Source: Hyaloperonospora brassicae (Eukaryota > Oomycota > Peronosporomycetes > Peronosporales > Peronosporaceae). From it: DNA of 64,000 nucleotides. The position numbers were made by a program, and so were the translations under genes. Below are positions 40,838 through 52,251 of the stretch, piece after piece. The stretch spans positions 1-64,000 of the forward strand of contig CANTFL010000136.1 in NCBI GenBank assembly GCA_947650285.1, read 5' to 3'. Numbering within the stretch: the first letter of the stretch is position 1; each line of letters opens with the position of its first letter. Below the pieces are notes generated by a model, which had not been told where the DNA came from, searched no databases, and saw only the letters and a program-made list of their open reading frames with translations.

Positions 40838-42639
40838 GTTGTGTTTGTGTTATGGACAGACGTTAGTTCGGTTCTTGACGCATCTTATTTTGGGGCAGGA
40901 TGGGCTTTTTGTAGTTTGACGGCCCAGCTAGACTTTCGATGGGGTTTTATTTGTGTTTTTGACATGCTTTACTGCCGTCATTTAACTCGTTTGGTATAAA
41001 CTTTGTTAGCTGTGTCGTTTGGTGCGACAAAGCACTCTCTGGAGAAGAGTGTAATGACTTACGTACCCACGAAGTATCCCCAAACGCCAGAGCATTCTCT
41101 CGCTCTACATCTTTACGGCACAATGACTTGCATCCGTAGCAGCATAAGCCGTCGTCTTATGTCATGAATGAACAGAGCTGCAGGTGTTGGTTGTTCGTCA
41201 GATGAACTGGCAATCTAGCGTTCAACCGACGTCCTTGTTCTTTCTCTTGACATCCGTGAACGCCCGCTACATGTGTCAATCCAATGCAGCATGTATTTCC
41301 CTTATCAATGTCGTGGACAAAATGATTGCTTAGCCGAAAGTCGACATGCCCGCATCGATCCAGTTGCTTATCATTGATTTGTCGCCGACGAAAGATAGAG
41401 GAGCAAGCTCTAGACCTCGTCTTCGATGTACAAGTAATCAGGTCAGGTCGGTGGCTTGCATCGACTCATTTCGTTTATTAAAGTCAGCGGCTGGAGGATG
41501 GGAGTTGCGTTGAGAGGTGAATAACACCGATGTTGCCGTGATTGTTGTGTGATGAGCGAACTCGTTTGTTTCACTGACGTGTCCAAGGAAAGAACGAGTC
41601 AAAATAGAGACGACGGCTGACCTTGCCTGTGCAACGACAAGAAGACGCGACCGGCGACATGGAATCGTGCGATGGAGAAGAGAGCAAGCTGTCTCAGCTG
41701 CCGAGTGAGAAGATTTTCCATTTGATTTCTCCCGCTTTCGCCATGCAAGGAACTAGGATAATGAAAGCGTTATGCATGTCGATGTTGCCTTTTGGTACTA
41801 CCCCGTTATTTCCAAACAGGTGGGCAATCAGATCTTCATGAGGACTACCTTGTGATGCAACATACCCACGATCTCTTGCGTCCTTGCTTGGTGCTACTAT
41901 CGACTCGAACACGTCCACTGTGTCTTGTGGTCCTTGATGGGTGCTTCTGTAGCCACGATACACCCACTGTGTCTACAGAAAGGCATGTTTGCTCATCAGA
42001 AGCTATCTTCGCTGCGCGCCTAGCTCTCATATATACAATGTCACGCAGATTAGTGGCGAGACACGAAGGTGCGGACTGTTTCGACCAACGGCCAAGTTGC
42101 CAGATGATGCATTTTTCGACGAGCTCGACGCGTATCATAGCGGTTGCGCTAGAAAAGGAGGCCAGTTTGGTGCGAGGACTCTGTGCACGAAGCCTATCAG
42201 ATAGACGTGGTATACTCATGGGCGCTTCAATGAGACCTAATGTTTCTACAGACGACAATCTCTAGCCGTTCCGAGAATGGTGTATCTGCTGATGCTGTGT
42301 CATCGGGGCGCAAGACGGTTGCTGCCCTGAACCAACAAGCGTTCGCTTTGTTTAGTTTGCTGATCCTTGTTGATATAATCGTGCAAGTGTAAGTGCGCGT
42401 GCGTGACACACCGACACACTGACAAACACGGACACACATAAGCAGCTGCCGTAATTACTGGCTTTCACCGTTCGCATACTATCTAGCGTATTTGCTCTTT
42501 GGGCACGCAAGGACCTACTCGCAGTCTGTGTCGATTTCGAGGATGTTTCGTGTAAGTAAATCTAAGCATGAATAACAGCTTTAGCGCTTTGTAGGTAGCA
42601 ACCGTAGCAAAGCACAGAGTAACGTATGTAAACCATGAA
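40838..42639. other. No gene recognised
   Basis: Frames at 41623-41841 and 41792-42265 (+) and 41845-42258 (-) overlap each other and show no domain. A CACACTGACA-type run at 42400-42440 is low complexity. This may be intergenic DNA or an old gene beyond recognition. Confidence 0.5.
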
Positions 42640-43452
42640 TTACAAGTCTTGCCTTGTAGCGCAAGATCTTACCGTAATACGGAGCACCCACCGAGAAGTG
42701 AGAATTTTGGCTGGTGTGCCCAGGTTACATTTTGGGCGATCGACAAGGATCCATGTTCCATTCCGCAATAGAGAATCAAATTCTGCTTGCACGGCCGTCT
42801 TCCACTCTTGCCTCTGAGTAGATCTCAAGGCCTCTTCCACTGTGGTTGGCTCTTCATCCATTACATTCTTTACCATCAGCTGATAACCACTCAGCCTGAC
42901 ATTCAACCGTGTTTCACGCCTTGAACGCCTTATAGGCGTTTGTAAAGTTGTAGTTGATGACAGCTGTCGTTTAGACGACGCTGTTCTTGTGCGTGCTTGG
43001 GATCGAGCTGGCGCATTAGCATATTCCGACACCGACCGGGATGGTTCATTTACATCTGCTTCTTGTACCGCCGCTCGCGAGTTGTGCAATGAATCTTCTT
43101 CATACACTTCCGGCTCGTCACTACTCGACGATGTCGCTCCCTTTAATCCATGCGTGCCATTGTTGGCCGCTATTTCTTTGTGTGCTAGGCAGTCGGTTAT
43201 GTAAACGGTTTCCGTGAGTTCCTCGTCGATGTTGAGGATATGTTCTGCTATCCTAGCGAGCTTGTAAAGCGTGTCTGTAGCACTGGGTCTGTAGCTCTCC
43301 CTTCTATTGCAAGCTCGAATCTGAGAAGTCCGAATTCCCATGTTATCATCTCTTTCACCCAGATGTACAAGGACTGCATACCATTCGATTGGGACAAGAT
43401 CTTGGCGAGAGCTTGGCATCACAACACGGTTCTTAACATCAGACGCATGCAA
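42640..43452 (-). pseudogene. Ty1/copia pol fragment (integrase tail to RT start)
   Basis: A 270-codon frame. The C-terminal half is diagnostic: RRSRRETRLNVRLSGYQLMV, then DEEPTTVEEALRSTQRQEWK, TAVQAEFDSLLRNGTWILVD, then TSRWVLRIT. This is the linker after integrase and the N-terminal start of copia reverse transcriptase. It is followed by degenerate ATRQDL and a stop, where RT should continue. The N-terminal half is Ser/acidic. No LTRs or partner domains are visible nearby, so a truncated insertion. Confidence 0.8.
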
Positions 43453-44601
43453 GTGTTTGCACTACACACGATATTGTATCAACCCACACTTACCGAGTCT
43501 ATTGTTTCGAAATGAATGCACATGTGGTAAGTTCTGACGCTAACCATGCACAAAACGTTTTTGCTCGTAAGAATGATCTGTATCGGAACGTCCGACAGCG
43601 CAAGACACAACCGATTGGATTCCCACTCTCCTGTACCATTTCAAGGCAGCTTACATCTGGTCAGGCGTGACGACGAGGACTCGATCGAACAAAGTTACTC
43701 TGCATCTTGAATGGTCATTTTTACGCGCTTCATATGTGGTTCACCCACGGCCAGCATTGCGCAGATTCATCGAGCACTTTGATTTGTCATTTGACAGCAG
43801 GGTCATCTACGCCCAGAAATGCGTATGCTCGTGCTCGCCCACCTCAACATGTTCAGAGACGAGGAATTCTAGTACTTTTACAAACAGTTCTCAATGCACA
43901 TTGTGCGCGGGCGTGCTGTAGTGATAACAACAAATGCCGTCGAACTCACGTGATGTGCTTCTCGAGTCGCGAGGAGGTGGGTGTCAATCGGGATGATGAC
44001 ATAGCGCTACATCTTTTGCATCAGCTCATATGCGGTGTCCGTACGTAGGCTCTCATCATCGGCTATGCGACCAAAGACTTTGATGAGAGGCTGCGTACGG
44101 ACAAGTTCTACGAAAGTAGCATGGTAGCTACGAGGGGCTCAAAAGTCACAAAGCAGACTGTAGACGCGTGTGATTGCTCTACTTGGTAAGTGTGTGCATG
44201 TGTCTGGTAGGTTGTAAACTTCCATGCGAGATCCGCAGCATTTCTGAAACGTCCTCTGTGCGTATGACGCAGGATTTTTGAACCGCCTTACAACCAAGTA
44301 AATGCTGTATCGCGGTAGCTTTCGTTTCATCCACCACCGAAAGCGTAGTGACACTTCAATGCACAATACGGGCGGGTCCTTGTTCTGCATATCGAGGACA
44401 ACGGTCACGTGTGAGGTCGTTTGCGCGAAGGACGTGTGTGCGATGCAACTTGTCTATGTGACGCAACTTTCGATGTGTCAGCCAGGCGTATCGATTTACT
44501 TGCGACAGGTCGAGCATTTTCGCGTCTTTGTTGTTCTTGACAAGTACGATTGGACAGTGTGAAGCAAATCATTTGCGTCAGAACGTCGTGTACGTTACCA
44601 C
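43453..44601. other. No gene recognised
   Basis: Overlapping ORFs of up to about 113 codons on both strands without motifs. The upstream copia integrase that would be expected next to 42640-43452 was not found here. Confidence 0.5.
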
Positions 44602-45117
44602 TTATCGATTGCACCCGTCTTCGAGCGAGTCATAGCCATCCTCACCATCTCCACCTGCATCATTCAGATCTTCAAGAAAATCCTTGACGCGCGCAGCCGC
44701 TGAAGGAGATGACACGATCGAGCAGGAATTGTACCGCTTCACCGCCACTAGCACAATGTCGAGGTCACCCGTCTGAGCAGGTTCCGAGTCGTCCAGCGCG
44801 ACAGCAAGGCTACCCTCTGTCATCTCTGCCAGTTGACCGCGAGCATGCTTTCCTGTGTCTTTCAACCACATTTCGCGTGATTCCAAGAAGGACGAGAGCT
44901 CATCCAGCGGCAAGCTCAACACGCGGGCATCCATCTCAGACAGCAGTGCCCGTGCGCCGTCATCTGTGAGCTCGTCAGAAACAACGTCGGTCCCGGTTCC
45001 TGGTTGCAGCGCAAGCACGCCAGCATGATAGATACTTAACTGCCGACGAAACTGGTCTGTCACCAGCAGTGCGACTGCAGGTTTCACCACGTGCACTGCA
45101 CGCTTTTGATGGGCCAT
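44602..45117 (-). CDS. Conserved-looking hypothetical protein
   Basis: 172 codons including the stop, if the start is ATG at 45117 (MAHQKRAVHVVKPAVALLVT). The frame stays open back to 45204, but those 29 codons lie in sequence resembling a family A LTR, so the inner ATG is preferred. Content: two short hydrophobic strands, LTDDGARALLSEMDARVLSL, then a helical region, DLDIVLVAVKRY, and an acidic C-terminus (DAGGDGEDGYDSLEDGC). No signal peptide or membrane segment. Not recognised. An undisturbed frame among decayed DNA suggests a real host gene or a recent remnant, with a retroelement LTR at its 5' side. Confidence 0.5.
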   Translation of the reverse strand: MAHQKRAVHVVKPAVALLVTDQFRRQLSIYHAGVLALQPGTGTDVVSDELTDDGARALLSEMDARVLSLPLDELSSFLESREMWLKDTGKHARGQLAEMTEGSLAVALDDSEPAQTGDLDIVLVAVKRYNSCSIVSSPSAAARVKDFLEDLNDAGGDGEDGYDSLEDGCNR

Positions 45118-45174
45118 ACCTGTGCGTTCCAGAAATGCAGAGTTGTCACGAATTTTAAAGAATGACTGCGTTCT

Positions 45175-45583
45175 GAACACAAGGCTGCGTACTTCCGACT
45201 TCACTTACACGTGGCGTGAAGAAGCGCGAGGAAGTAAACATAACTCGAAAGCTCTGTTTAAAGGAAAGGTAGAACTGAATTTGGTTTAGCTAAGTCTTCC
45301 TGATAAACCATCTTAATCATGATTAAGTATATTGAACTACAATCTCCCATGTGCGTTTCTTGCTCACCACCCATTGCGCGCGTCCAGCAGCAATTGGTGG
45401 ATAATTTTGATGATGTACCGTGCACATTAACCAATAAGTGGAGCACCCAAGAATATTACCATCGGGGTAGTAGTCCACTTACATCACCTCATATCGAGTT
45501 ATATCAATTAAATAATATATATAAATAATGTTCAAAAAATGATACATTAGTATCAATTTTATGTACCTGACTCACCCCGTTAC
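45175..45583 (-). repeat. Family A LTR of A3
   Basis: Reverse complement of the A2 3' LTR type: GTAACGGGGTGAGTCAGGTA at 45583 inward, the core CCACCAATTGCTGC, GACGCGCGCAATGGGTGG at 45366-45403, and the AGCGCGAGGAAG and ACACGTGGCGTGA area near 45205-45240. The distal end is unclear and seems truncated. The adjoining purine tract is 45584-45592. Confidence 0.75.
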
Positions 45584-45611
45584 CCCCCTTAACCATCAGT
45601 CACAAAAGTGA

Positions 45612-46873
45612 GTGTTTGATTTGATTGGTAACAGAGTGACCACCGTTTGTCGCTCTGTGGGAAAGGGAGCACTTGTTGGTTTTGACCAACTCATTCCAGC
45701 TTTTAGCGCACGACGAGTTCGCCCGTGCGCTGCGCGAACGAGGCCGCCCAATAAAGCGGCTGCACGGATGCGTGCAGCCGGAGAGCAAGCCAGCCAAGGC
45801 TCGGCAGCAGGCGTCTCATCTCCTGCTGCTGCTGATAAGCACCCTGTAACACCCAATGTTGCAGTTACACGTTGTCATTCACGTGCAGTTTCTTCATCCG
45901 CAACTTCGGCTGCGGGTGGTAGTCGCATGGACGTTGACCTCGAAATACAGTTTGTCGATTCGGGCGAGTCGTACCTCCGTCCGACTCTAAATCGCCCGCA
46001 AAGCGCTCAGTAAAGATGTGGGTTCGGTATGGACGACTGCTAAGTCTCCTGGTGTTGTCAAAAAGACTTTCCACCATAAAATGTTCGGCTCATCTGACGA
46101 GTCTGAGTACTCGTCGCGGGGATCGAGCCGATCACGCTCGCATTCATATGGTGCTAGTGCTAAACATGCGGAAGTTAGTCATCGTAATGATGCCGATGAC
46201 TCTTTACGGAGTCATCGAAGCCGTATCAATCCCAGTAATTGTTGAGACCGTAAGACCATTGTTTGTGTTGGCACTGCGCAAGAAGAGAAGGATCGCAATG
46301 CGTTAATATCTGCTCCTGAAAATAAACCATATATGCCTTCTCAACGCAATCTGAAGCAGTAATATGGTTATACTACTGATAACCATCGGATCCCACTCCT
46401 CTATTCGTCAAGCCTCCATGGTCTTGATGTCAGTGCGAGTGGTTATGCATTGAACATGAGTTTTACATCGATGTCTTTTTCGGACATCGATCGTATCACG
46501 GCCACCGCAACCGAGACGACATTTCGTCGATGCACGCATTAAACTATTTTATCGACAACATTGAGAATGTTGGCCGTAAAGCTGACTGGACAAACTTACT
46601 GCCACTCGCAAAAGGTTGAGCAGAAGTCGCCAACCGGTGCTCGGTTTAAATTTCACCGATTTGTCTCGAGAGTCAGATTTACCTTGCCTCTCGTGGGGAA
46701 CGAAGTATCAGAGTGGTGTTGACAACTCAGGTCGCGCCTCTAGGGAGGCGTACCTCTCGAATCAGTACTATTGGAGGGTGCAAATCTCGTCCGAGATGTA
46801 CCAAGGGATTGAGACTTTGCAATGCCTTTACGAACGCGGCGGGGGCTCGTACGACGATGGCCCTCCATCGTAG
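45612..46873 (+). pseudogene. Antisense ORF of family A, copy A3
   Basis: Three frames carry the same protein in order. 45612-46013: Ala-rich N-terminus with ARMRAAGEQASQGSAAGVSS. 46018-46245: HHKMFGSSDESEYSSRGSSR, an SR-rich stretch. About 46310-46620: APENKPYMP, YGYTTDNHRIPLLYSSSLHG and EFYIDVFFGHRSY. 46616-46873: SRESDLPCLSWGTKYQSGVD to YDDGPPS. The frameshifts and a stop before AEVANRCSV make it non-functional. Third independent copy supporting the antisense gene. Confidence 0.68.
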
Positions 46874-47044
46874 GGTGTGTCTCGTCGTAGTTCTCGACGA
46901 GACCGGGCACGTCCAACATCAGATTAGAGCGGTATCTCAGCTGTTTCAAGAGGGCGGATACCCCCGCCACTGGACGAGGTAACTCGTTCTGATCCTAAGT
47001 TGTCACCGTGGTTGAAGATACGCTCCACAAGGAAGCGTTGACCA

Positions 47045-48629
47045 CCGGGAAGTATAAGTCGGGCAAGCAGAATGCTTTGGCTGATGCGCTATCACGCAGG
47101 CCTGACTATGAGTTTGCTCATGTCACGACTCTGTCGTCGTCGGTCAATGACCTAATCCGTACGGCATATGCCATGGATGAACACTGTATAGCTGTACTAC
47201 GTGCTCTAGGGTGCGAGAAGTTTAAGGACTCAGACATAGAATAGTCGGCACGATTACGTGCGAGGCTACATCGATATTCCACCGATCAAGTACTGTTGTG
47301 CTATAGCACGGATGTAGAGGATACCCCTCGCATCGTTGTCCCTCATGATGAAGCGTTGAAGTATCAGATCCTCTATGGGGCACATGATACTGCGTTGAGT
47401 GGTCATCTCGGTCGTGAGAAGACCTACGGCTCAGTTAGCCAATGCTATTCGTGGCCCAAACTGTACAAATGGGTGAGCACCTATGTGCGTACGTGTGAAA
47501 CGTGTCAACGAGTGGAACCCTCACCTCACGCGTCCGCGCCGCTGGCTAGTTTGATTGTACCCAAGGGGTGCTGGAAGTCCATCAGAATGAATTTCCTGTT
47601 CGGATTATCGAAGGATTCGTATGGCAATACGGGTATTGTGGTCTTTGTTGCCCGTTTGATCAAGATGTCTCACTTGGCGGCGGTGCCGGATACCATTGAT
47701 GATGAAGGTACAGCTACGCTGTTTATCGATCGCGTGTTTCGACAACACGGTTTGCCTGTGGCAATTTTCTCTGACCAAAATCCTCGATTTTTTGGAAGTT
47801 TAACAGTTTGTTTTTAAAGTGCTGTACATGTCCACAATAAATCATCCGCAGACCGATGGTCAAACCGAGAGAATGAATCGAGTTATCGGCGACATATTAC
47901 GCAGTGTTTGCGCTAATACACCCAAACATTGGAGTTCCATGCTCCCTGTGGTGGGGGAAGTTGCCGATCGGCTTGATGATATCAGCCCTGCTACTCTTCA
48001 CAAACAGACAAGTGAGTCTCTCGCAACGCGATTGAATGTCTTACTACGTGTGCGTGACGCACTGGCTGATAGCCAAGACAAGCAGAAGCGACAAGCTGAT
48101 GCCAAATGCAGAGCTTGTATTGAACGTTATGAGGTCGGAGACCAAGTTCGACTGAATACTAAAAATTTATTTACACGTGTAGTGTCCGCCGTCTTTAAGA
48201 CAAAGTTGCGTCTGCGCTTCATTGAGTCATTTACTGTCGTCGCGAAGGAGGGACTTGCGTATACGCTCAACATTCTGCGCAAACTGCACACGCGCCCTTT
48301 GTTCTACGTTGGCATGCTTAAGCCGTATCTTTATCCGTCCCACGTGAACTTGGAGGCGCTTGCGCCGCATAGGTTGGCCTCGCCATCGGTTGCTGAATCC
48401 GTATCAGGAGGTCAAGCTGAGCCTCCCTCTGAGCTTGGCCCGACTCCAATGCCTGGACACGGGCCCGCATCGCGTCAAACGCACTCTGGGTCTTACCCAA
48501 TGTCTCACGGAGATTACTAAGCTTGAGAAGAACCTTCTCATGCTCCTCCTCCGGTACACCGACCACCTCCGACCCTGCTCGATGATCAAGGGAACCGCCC
48601 AGTTCCATGTGGAGCGACTCCTGAAATGA
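47045..48629 (+). pseudogene. pol: B3 pol: integrase, GPY/F, chromodomain remnant
   Basis: Zinc domain (GAHDTALSGHLGREKTYG; TCETCQRVEPSP). Core SIRMNFLFGLSKDSYGN with Asn for the first Asp. SDQNPRFFG, then the same stop and scrambled stretch as B1 at 47815-47817. DGQTERMNRV keeps the Glu that B1 has lost. GPY/F: LRFIESFTVVAKEGLAYTLN, ending FYVGMLKPY (48326). The linker, then only a short chromodomain start (AQFHVERLLK) near 48610, before the frame breaks. Confidence 0.83.
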
Positions 48630-49619
48630 CGTCGTAGTCATGGACAATACCAGTATGTGGTGAAGTGGCGTGGGTATCCGGAGTGGGAGAGCTCGTGTGG
48701 GTATGAGATATCCCTTATTAAGGATTGCCCATACGTCCTGAATGTTTTTAAACATCGTGGACAGTGTCACCCTGCGCCCGGGGGCGCTTCTCACCAATAG
48801 CGGTGGGAGGTAGCGGGTTGCTCCGCACCGCAGGGTCGGAACCCGCGGCTACCGGCGTAGTCGAAGCATAGCGTGAACGATTACGCAATTGTTCTCTGGC
48901 CTAAAGCTTGGCTTATTCGAACCGAAGCTTTCGTTCAAGACGAAAATTACGTCACATTGGCACTTGCTCTTCGAGCGGTTATACGGCTGAGGTGTAGCTT
49001 GCAATACACCCAGTGAATGAACCGGTTGTCCTCCTCTTCAGGTAACTAACCGGCGAATAACAATAGGACACGCCCTTGATCGGTCGAACCGAAAAACCAC
49101 GAGCTAGGCTCTCAAGGTGTGCCTTGTATTGACCTTGTGTGGTCAAGAAGGGTTTGAGATACTACTCGTGCAGTACCTGGCGGAAGGCGATGTCTTCAGG
49201 CGACGAAGCTGCTGGGTAGATGTCCCATGTTGAAAGGCTACGGCCTTCCGTTTGACCGGGACTTTCCGCCACGTCTGGTGTGATGAACACATAACCGCTC
49301 CAGCTTTGAATGGCCGTCTGGGTCTGAGCGCGACGAAGAGCACTTTTCTCTTTAGAAAAATCAACTCTTGCTGCTCGTCGAGCGGGTTGGTGATGATTTG
49401 TTTACCGGAATCTGTTGCATGATGCTGCTTCACTGGCGCGGTAGTTTCACCACGTTCAACGAGCGGACTGGGTGCTGTAAGAGGCCGCACCTCAAGCACA
49501 GGTGGATTGTAAAATGTACCTTCGTCACCATGGACATTGGTTTCGCTACCATGGATCACCTCCTCATCGAGGTTGAGGTAGCAGGAAAGAGTCTGAGACT
49601 CGTGGGGTGGCGATCCCAT
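48318..49619 (-). pseudogene. Antisense ORF of family B, copy B3
   Basis: Starts at ATG 49619 (MGSPPHESQTLSCYLNLDEE), 111 nt from the LTR edge. It matches B2 in RPLTAPSPLVERGETTAPV and IITNPLDEQQEL, then loses frame. The C-terminal coiled coil (EEEHEKVLLKLSNLRETLGK, then FDAMRARVQALES) is open at 48318-48797. The middle is decayed. It shows the gene was part of family B before these copies diverged. Confidence 0.65.
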
Positions 49620-49729
49620 GGTGTTTAGTGTTTTGGCAAACCGTGAGGTTAAAGGACATACACACCGACATGTTCGAGGTCAAAAATTCGATAGACGTTT
49701 CCTGGTAGCGTCAGTATCGTGGGGGAGGG

Positions 49730-50239
49730 TGTAACGGGGTTACACCACATGTGTGGTTTACGTGACATTTGTGGTTTACACAAGTTGTGTGGTTTACATA
49801 TCATGAATGGTTTACACAAGGGACGGAGTCCCATGAAAGATGATATTCGAACACCATATCAATTGTCGAGGACTGACATGTTTCAGTCACCGAATTACGA
49901 AATCTTTTAATAGGTCTTCATTATAACATTGATGACTAGATGAAGTACGTTCATCTAAGGAGTCATTTTAGATAAAAAGAAATGAAGTTCAGTTTCCCTT
50001 TTAATATGTCAAGGCACTTGCCGAATGAAGTGTTTTAGATTGTTAAGAGCCTAGCAATGCATGTGAAGGTAAATCATCTTGAGCACTCTGTGCTGTGATT
50101 CTTTGAATCGTTGGTCTCCTGGAATAGGGACCGTAAGCTCCTCGAGCATGTTGACTCTCTGAGTCCAGTTTCCTACACGAAGTTGCTCGTAGAGCGTTAA
50201 AGTCTTCCACTGACGTAAGGAGCTGTATTTTCAGATACA
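49730..50239 (+). repeat. 3' LTR of B3 (variant)
   Basis: 510 bp after the tract GGGGGAGGG. It starts TGTAACGGGGTTACA and ends with a changed GTATTTTCAGATACA hairpin. It has one 51-bp-type unit and, uniquely, an 18-bp tandem array near its start. Confidence 0.88.
49747..49822 (+). repeat. 18-bp tandem array inside the B3 LTR
   Basis: About four units around TGTGGTTTAC (for example ATTTGTGGTTTACACAAG, then TTGTGTGGTTTACATATC). Absent from the LTRs of B1 and B2, where the CGTCG hairpin occupies this place. Confidence 0.75.
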
Positions 50240-50570
50240 CAAGATGCCCTCAATGTTGATACCGTTGACCTTCTTTATATTCCGTTAATCTTGGCTCGAG
50301 CGTGGTCATCGCTGCTTTCCGAGATGGCAGTCAAGACAGTCAATCTTTGCGCGACGTTAAATAGTGACGCCCTTCTATAGTTCTGACTATCATGAAACGA
50401 ATGTATACAGAGCGCATATTGCATGTGCGATCAGCGCGAAGGAAATATCTCTCACTTCATCAGTCACTATAAACTTTTATCTACTCGATATCTGTTTTTA
50501 CCACATTCTCGTTGTGCTGATGGTCTTGTGTCGTCGAAGTTCCACAGTCGACTTTTTAATACACGGTGAA
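50240..50570. other. Spacer between B3 and A2, no gene
   Basis: 331 bp with no ORF of interest and no repeat found. The last bases before A2 are GTGAA. Confidence 0.6.
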
Positions 50571-50954
50571 TGTAACGGGGTGAGCCCGTTACATAAAAAT
50601 TGGTACAAAAGTACCAATTTTTGAATATTATCTATTTTGATAATATTAAACCAGCATCACTCGAGAAAAGCGATGTTGTCGGAATATTACCTCTCAGGGT
50701 AATATCCGTGGAGGGGACCACTTCTTGGTTGATGTACCCGGTACCTCAACCATTTAACCACCAATCGCTGCTGGACGCGCGCAATGGGTGGTATACAGAA
50801 GAACCACATAGGGACAGTAGTCTAATATAGTTCGATTATGACGAAAGATACTTTAGTGAGATAATAATATATTGAATAAGAATTCTACTTTTCCCTCAAG
50901 AAAAAGCTTTCGGGTTCTGTATTGTCTTGGTCGCGCTTCCTCACGCCACGTATA

Positions 50955-52113
50955 TGTGGTGGAGTGGGTCGCCAAAATCGATTGGCGTGACTCCAAACCG
51001 CCCACTGTGCCGGACTGCCGACTTGAGGAGGGGGTACTCCTATTCCGCTCGGATCTTAAACTCACCTTGTGTACCCGTCGGCTTGGCGGGTATCACTCTT
51101 CGGAGGACGTGGCGATGGAGTTAGATGTCGGTCTTGGTGTGTGTCGACCTTGGGGGCCCCGAGCGGATATGCTTCAGTCGGGGTCCAGTTAGGGCAGCCA
51201 CTCGGTCAACTTGGTTGAGAGTGGACTTATAACCAGAGTTCTCAGGGCTAGTAGCGCCTGGCCTTTGCTTGTCTCAGGGGTGTTAACCGCCTGGCCTTTA
51301 TGTGTCTCAGGGGTGTCCACCGCCTGGCCTTTATGTATCCTCTCCCTTACCACTAGGGTATGGAGACCGCTTCCTATAGCGAAGATTGAGTTGGGGGGGT
51401 GCTACTCCACGAACCTACAGGCCAATATACTTCCTGGGGTTCTATTTGCACTTGAGTCTTACCAGCACTGTCTATTCAACGGGTGGGCCAAATAGATCCC
51501 TGGCCCGGAACAGGTTGGTAGACTTACAAGCTTCTTGGCTCACGAGACGTGTGGCTCAGATCGCAAATTAAGTAGTCTTTAATAATGTCCTATCCTTTAA
51601 ACTCCTTTACTCTGTACTTGCCTTACGCCTGGACTCACTATGCTGAGTGGTCAGGGACGCTTGATCTTGATAGTCCGGGTCGGCCGATGGATGACTAGGT
51701 CTGCCCTTGGGTGACCGAGGTCGCCTTGATCGGCCGTACCCACCAAAGAGTGACCAGGTCGGCTCTTGGGTGACCGAGGTCGCCTTGATCGGCCGTATCC
51801 ACCAAAGGGTGACCAGGTCGGCCCTTGGGCGGCCGAGGTCGCCTTGATCGGCCGTACCCACCAAAGGGTGACCAGGTCGGCCCTTGGGTGACCGAGGCCG
51901 CCTTGGTCGGCCGTACCTACCGACGAGTGGCCCGGTCGACCGACGAGTGGTTGAGAACGATCCGCATTGGTGCCGATCTCAACGGCTGGAACCCAACAGC
52001 CGCTTCTCTTCTGTGGCTCCTTGGCCTCCATTCCCTTTCCGATCGCGAGGCCCCTGTCCCTCCGGTCCATCCCTCCTTGAGTCTACCCTTTCCAGAAAGT
52101 TCGCTTTACCACA
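50955..52113. mobile_element. 1159-bp insertion with TGTGGT/ACCACA ends
   Basis: Absent from the A2 3' LTR, where the site reads ACGTGTACGTG without a break. Ends are TGTGGTGGAGTGGGTC and TTCGCTTTACCACA, and TATA is duplicated on both sides (50951-50954 and 52114-52117). TG...CA ends with a short inverted repeat and a 4-bp duplication suggest a solo LTR of another retroelement; a small DNA transposon is an alternative. It contains a CCTGGCCTTTG(T)-type repeat near 51250-51330 and the 59-bp array below. No convincing coding sequence. Confidence 0.7.
51674..51930 (+). repeat. 59-bp tandem array, about 4 units
   Basis: Units start GTGACCGAGG at 51711, 51770, 51829 (as GCGGCCGAGG) and 51888, each containing GATCGGCCGTACCCACCAAA and GACCAGGTCGGCCCTTGG. 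Partial unit before the first. The ORFs read through it on both strands are repeat artefacts. Confidence 0.88.
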
Positions 52114-52251
52114 TATACGTGACGTCGGGCGTACGCACACTTGTATTGTTATCAATACATGGCCTTGCTCAGTTATCTGAGCAAGAGCGTGCCCCGTTAC
52201 ACCTGGTAGCACTTCGTAGTCCATCCAGCGACCACAATCACCTCATCCGAC

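Larger units (their letters stand above)
45175..47044 (-). mobile_element. Ty3 family A fragment A3 (3' end only)
   Basis: Contains the 3' LTR, the purine tract, the antisense-ORF region and the start of the chromodomain region of a family A element in reverse orientation. It stops abruptly near 47045, where family B sequence of opposite orientation begins. Up to that point it matches the reverse complement of A2 58110-59590. gag and the rest of pol are absent. Confidence 0.85.
47045..50239 (+). mobile_element. Ty3 family B fragment B3 (3' half)
   Basis: Begins inside the RNase H/integrase boundary (KYKSGKQNALADALSRRPDY) directly after A3 and runs to a 3' LTR at 49730-50239. About 47290-48205 is nearly identical to B1 25330-26215, including a garbled integrase segment and a deletion. 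No 5' half. Confidence 0.88.
50571..52201 (+). repeat. 5' LTR of A2, split by an insertion
   Basis: LTR parts 50571-50954 and 52114-52201 flank the insertion. It starts TGTAACGGGGTGAGCCCGTT and ends GTGCCCCGTTACA. Core block at 50761-50790. Primer site TGGTAGCACTTCGTAG starts at 52204. Confidence 0.88.

Noticed and set aside
41792..42265. 157-codon ORF as a host gene
   Set aside because: A 137-codon ORF is open on the opposite strand over the same bases, and neither has a domain, a clear start context or a homologue I recognise.
51674..51930. CRISPR-like array
   Set aside because: Units are contiguous 59-bp tandem repeats without variable spacers, in a eukaryotic retroelement context.
51607..52070. 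Minus-strand ORF with Pro/Arg repeats (LVTLWW-RPIKATS) as a repeat protein
   Set aside because: It is a read-through of the 59-bp tandem array, open on both strands, inside a transposon-like insertion.
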